A stretch of 64,000 bases of DNA from CAYJAD01 sp964370835 (lineage in GTDB: Bacteria; Desulfobacterota; Desulfovibrionia; Desulfovibrionales; Desulfovibrionaceae). Where the stretch lies: assembly GCA_964370835.1 (NCBI GenBank), contig CAYJLO010000001.1:65703-129702 (forward strand), written 5' to 3'. The translations under genes and the position numbers were made by a program. The notes below the pieces were generated by a model. The model searched no databases. It was not told the DNA's origin and saw only the letters and a program-made list of their open reading frames with translations. Of the stretch, positions 63,991 through 64,000 are shown piece after piece. Numbering within the stretch: position 1 is the first letter of the stretch; each line of letters opens with the position of its first letter.

Positions 63991-64000
63991 AAAGGCACGC

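Overview
The window comes from a moderately AT-rich Gram-negative bacterium. It has a TonB-dependent receptor, periplasmic binding proteins and RTX-type secreted adhesins. The chemistry is anaerobic in flavour: FeoAB ferrous iron uptake, late cobalamin genes, and a 2-hydroxyacyl-CoA dehydratase/double-cubane cluster type enzyme with its ASKHA activator. A Desulfovibrionales-like or similar anaerobic proteobacterium would fit, but this is an inference from gene content; no phylogenetic marker gene is present. No tRNA, rRNA, CRISPR array, insertion sequence or prophage was found.

Layout. 1-2.5 kb: tail of an MFS transporter, two cobalamin genes (cobO-like, cobS) and a TauE/SafE permease. 2.8-5.8 kb: DMT transporter and a chemoreceptor. 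6.0-13.7 kb (minus strand): a metal-uptake island running feoA-feoB, a small exported protein, a DUF4198 protein, a second copy of the small exported protein, an ABC ATPase, its permease, a large membrane-anchored protein and a small basic protein. 14.1-17.5 kb: TonB receptor and a further exported protein; the two genes carry recognisably duplicated promoter regions exactly 2,600 bp apart. 17.7-22.9 kb: a six-gene operon built around a double-cubane-type dehydratase/reductase and its ATP-dependent activator, with a NapH-like membrane polyferredoxin. 23.0-27.4 kb: candidate small RNA, a 32-residue membrane peptide gene, LysR regulator, exported protein, OsmC protein, SLC13 transporter and a 47-residue cysteine protein gene. 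27.7-31.5 kb: glycosyltransferase, FkbM methyltransferase, MFS transporter. 31.9-36.6 kb: ABC importer with a fused permease-ATPase and a phosphodiesterase, pointing to an organophosphate diester substrate. 36.6-41.3 kb: DMT transporter and a five-PAS hybrid kinase. 41.8-45.2 kb: Fe(III) ABC importer. 45.3-48.4 kb: FecCD-type metal-chelate importer with GTGTTAC direct repeats over its promoter, suggesting NikR control. 48.8-52.8 kb: a glycosyltransferase-like protein and a second multi-PAS hybrid kinase. 53.6-63.5 kb: two large convergent adhesins sharing N-terminal and C-terminal modules. The second contains 834-bp near-identical tandem repeats and a 100-N assembly gap.

How it fits together: most of the window is devoted to metals and cofactors. 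There is Fe(II) by Feo, Fe(III) by the Fbp-type ABC system, a probable nickel or metal-chelate ABC system, a TonB receptor, and a metallo-export island. All of these would supply metalloenzymes such as the Fe-S cluster system in the 17.7-22.9 kb operon. The adhesins and sugar-transfer genes are surface-associated functions. The two strongest candidates for undescribed biology are the double-cubane operon and the feo-linked ABC/exported-protein island.
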